DNA from: CAYVTV01 sp964526475
GTDB taxonomy: Bacteria > Bacteroidota > Bacteroidia > Bacteroidales > GCA-2748055
DNA length: 64,000 nucleotides
Reading direction: 5' to 3'
Assembly: GCA_964526475.1 (NCBI GenBank)
Contig: CAZGKF010000010.1
Coordinates: forward strand, 1 to 64,000
Position 1 is the first letter of the stretch. Each line of letters begins with the position of its first letter. Below are positions 62,724 to 64,000 of the stretch, in pieces. The notes beneath the pieces were generated by a model, which saw only the letters and a list, made by a program, of their open reading frames with translations, was not told the DNA's origin and did not search any database. The position numbers and the translations under genes are program-made.

Positions 62724-64000
62724 TTATATGATCATACCTGCACCAACTGTATTATTTGTTCCTTCATCTATCAATATCAAGCTGCCTGTCTGCCGGTTAA
62801 TCTTATAGGAGTCGTAGAACAGGGGTTTTGTTGTACGTATTTTTATTCTTCCTATTTCATTGGCATTCAAGGATTTGTCGTTATAGATTTTTTTCATGGT
62901 ATTGATATCCATTTTAAAGAGAAATTCTTTGATAAGGCATTTGGAATCGTTACTGGTATGTTTCAGTGAGTATTTACCGTTAAGCACCATTGGATTTTCA
63001 TTCAGCCAGCATACCATTAGTTCTATATCCTGCCCTACTTGTGGCTCACGATGGTTCAGGGTTATCATATCGCCCCTGCTTATATCGATGTCATCTGCAA
63101 GCTGGAGTGTCACCGACATGGGAGCAAATGCTGTTTCAAGTTCACCCTTAAGGGTATCAATAGACACTATACTGGTGGTAAGTCCTGCAGGAAAAACCTT
63201 AACTGTATCTCCTTTTTTAAATATCCCGCTTGCAATTCTTCCGGCATATCCTCTGTAGTCATGGAACTCATCTGCATGGGGGCGTATAACATACTGGACA
63301 GGGAATCTGTTATCAACAAAGTTGAGATCGCTGGCTATGTGTATTGTTTCCAAAAGGTACAGCAGTGTTGGCCCCTGATACCAATTCATATTTTTCGATC
63401 TGTCCACCACATTGTCACCTTTCAGGGCACTTATAGGAATAAACCGGACATCCTGTACATCGAGTTTAGCAGCAAATTCGTTGAAATGTTCTTTGATATT
63501 TTCAAAAATATTTTCATCATAGTTCACAAGATCCATTTTATTCACACAGATTACAATGTGGGGTATCCTGAGGAGGGAAGCGATGTAGGCGTGGCGTATA
63601 GTCTGCTCCAGCACACCGTTACGTGCATCGATAAGGATTATGGCCAGGTTTGCGGTAGAAGCTCCTGTAACCATATTTCTTGTGTACTGAATATGTCCGG
63701 GAGTATCGGCAATGATGAATTTTCTTTTTGGTGTGGCGAAATAACGGTAAGCAACATCTATGGTAATTCCCTGTTCCCGTTCAGCCCTTAGTCCATCAGT
63801 AAGAAGAGCCAGATTAACATGTTCTTCGCCACGTCTTTCACTTGCAAGTTTAACTGCTTCCAGTTGGTCTTCGAAAATTGATTTACTGTCATATAACAAC
63901 CTTCCAATCAGTGTACTCTTTCCGTCATCTACACTTCCCGCAGTTGTAAACCTGAGCAATTGCATATCAAGGTATCCGGGTGTAGGGCTTTCTTTTTCGT
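62724..64000 (-). CDS. cysN: Sulfate adenylyltransferase subunit 1 (GTPase), 5' end outside window
   Basis: The GTPase subunit of ATP sulfurylase. P-loop TAGSVDDGKSTLIG, switch motifs ITIDVAYRYF and DTPGHIQYTRNM, and NKMDL are clear, followed by translation-factor-like domains II and III. The ATG at 63965 is not the true start: the frame is open upstream to the window edge and continues as ESPTPGYLDM, which matches the usual CysN N-terminus. So the gene is cut at the right edge. It has no C-terminal APS-kinase domain. cysD is expected just outside. Confidence 0.93.
   Translation of the reverse strand, partial: EKESPTPGYLDMQLLRFTTAGSVDDGKSTLIGRLLYDSKSIFEDQLEAVKLASERRGEEHVNLALLTDGLRAEREQGITIDVAYRYFATPKRKFIIADTPGHIQYTRNMVTGASTANLAIILIDARNGVLEQTIRHAYIASLLRIPHIVICVNKMDLVNYDENIFENIKEHFNEFAAKLDVQDVRFIPISALKGDNVVDRSKNMNWYQGPTLLYLLETIHIASDLNFVDNRFPVQYVIRPHADEFHDYRGYAGRIASGIFKKGDTVKVFPAGLTTSIVSIDTLKGELETAFAPMSVTLQLADDIDISRGDMITLNHREPQVGQDIELMVCWLNENPMVLNGKYSLKHTSNDSKCLIKEFLFKMDINTMKKIYNDKSLNANEIGRIKIRTTKPLFYDSYKINRQTGSLILIDEGTNNTVGAGMII

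Noticed and set aside
63039..63791. 250-codon plus-strand frame across cysN
   Set aside because: It is antisense to the conserved GTPase motifs of cysN, so it is a shadow.
1..64000. CRISPR array, prophage, insertion sequence or rRNA operon
   Set aside because: I looked for regularly spaced direct repeats, transposase or integrase motifs and rRNA-like sequence and found none; the only repeats are the short palindromic units listed.

Overview
The window is a stretch of AT-rich chromosome from a member of the phylum Bacteroidota. The evidence is a protein with a type B (CHU_C/gliding-type) C-terminal domain of the type IX secretion system, an exbB-exbD-exbD-tonB cluster with a TonB-dependent receptor, a short primary sigma factor without region 1.1, promoter elements of the TTTG / TAnnTTTG type, and many lipoprotein or secreted enzymes with Bacteroidota-like signal peptides. 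Most genes are ordinary chromosomal housekeeping genes. Neither edge shows a replicon end, and the right edge cuts a cysN gene.

Layout. 1-9 kb: REP-like palindromes, a CDF metal exporter with a small unknown partner, a GH97 lipoprotein, tRNA-Thr(CGT), a hicBA toxin-antitoxin pair, a membrane-embedded spermidine-synthase-like protein behind an exported-looking pcm, and two small unknown genes. 9-21 kb: a tightly packed ten-gene run. Its first four genes are lower leucine-degradation genes (methylcrotonyl-CoA carboxylase beta and alpha, methylglutaconyl-CoA hydratase, an acyl-CoA dehydrogenase). They run directly into type 2 IPP isomerase, HMG-CoA reductase, a phosphomevalonate-kinase-like GHMP kinase, diphosphomevalonate decarboxylase, mevalonate kinase and a UbiA prenyltransferase. 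21-27 kb: purL, a SiaC-like regulator, a Mesh1-like alarmone hydrolase and tsaD. 27-36 kb: tamB, exbB, two exbD, a tonB-like gene and a TonB-dependent receptor. 36-47.7 kb: glyA, a ClC channel, a type B sorted fibronectin-like protein, a bifunctional (p)ppGpp synthetase/hydrolase, purA, a flavodoxin, an acyl-CoA synthetase and the primary sigma factor. 47.9-55 kb: HtrA protease, dapF, an EEP-family enzyme, uvrB, and a nucleotidyl cyclase fused to a phosphodiesterase-like HD domain. 55-61 kb: a more accessory stretch with intergenic repeats, a possible radical-SAM remnant, a PagL-like gene that looks shortened, tRNA-Pro(GGG), an AbiE type IV toxin-antitoxin pair and a Pif1-like helicase. 61-64 kb: a DUF1080 lipoprotein, a cold-shock-domain protein and partial cysN.

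How the genes work together. The most notable feature is the leucine/mevalonate run at 9.1-21.0 kb. The hydratase product of the leucine branch is HMG-CoA, the substrate of the reductase four genes later. Neither HMG-CoA synthase nor HMG-CoA lyase is present in the window. The order suggests a route that turns leucine carbon into isopentenyl diphosphate and then a prenylated lipid or quinone. This is an inference from gene content, and one residue-level caveat (the acyl-CoA dehydrogenase) is recorded. Other points of interest are the cyclase-HD fusion with an altered metal-binding residue, a tamB gene whose membrane anchor lies upstream of any standard start codon, and an AbiE pair directly downstream of tRNA-Pro.
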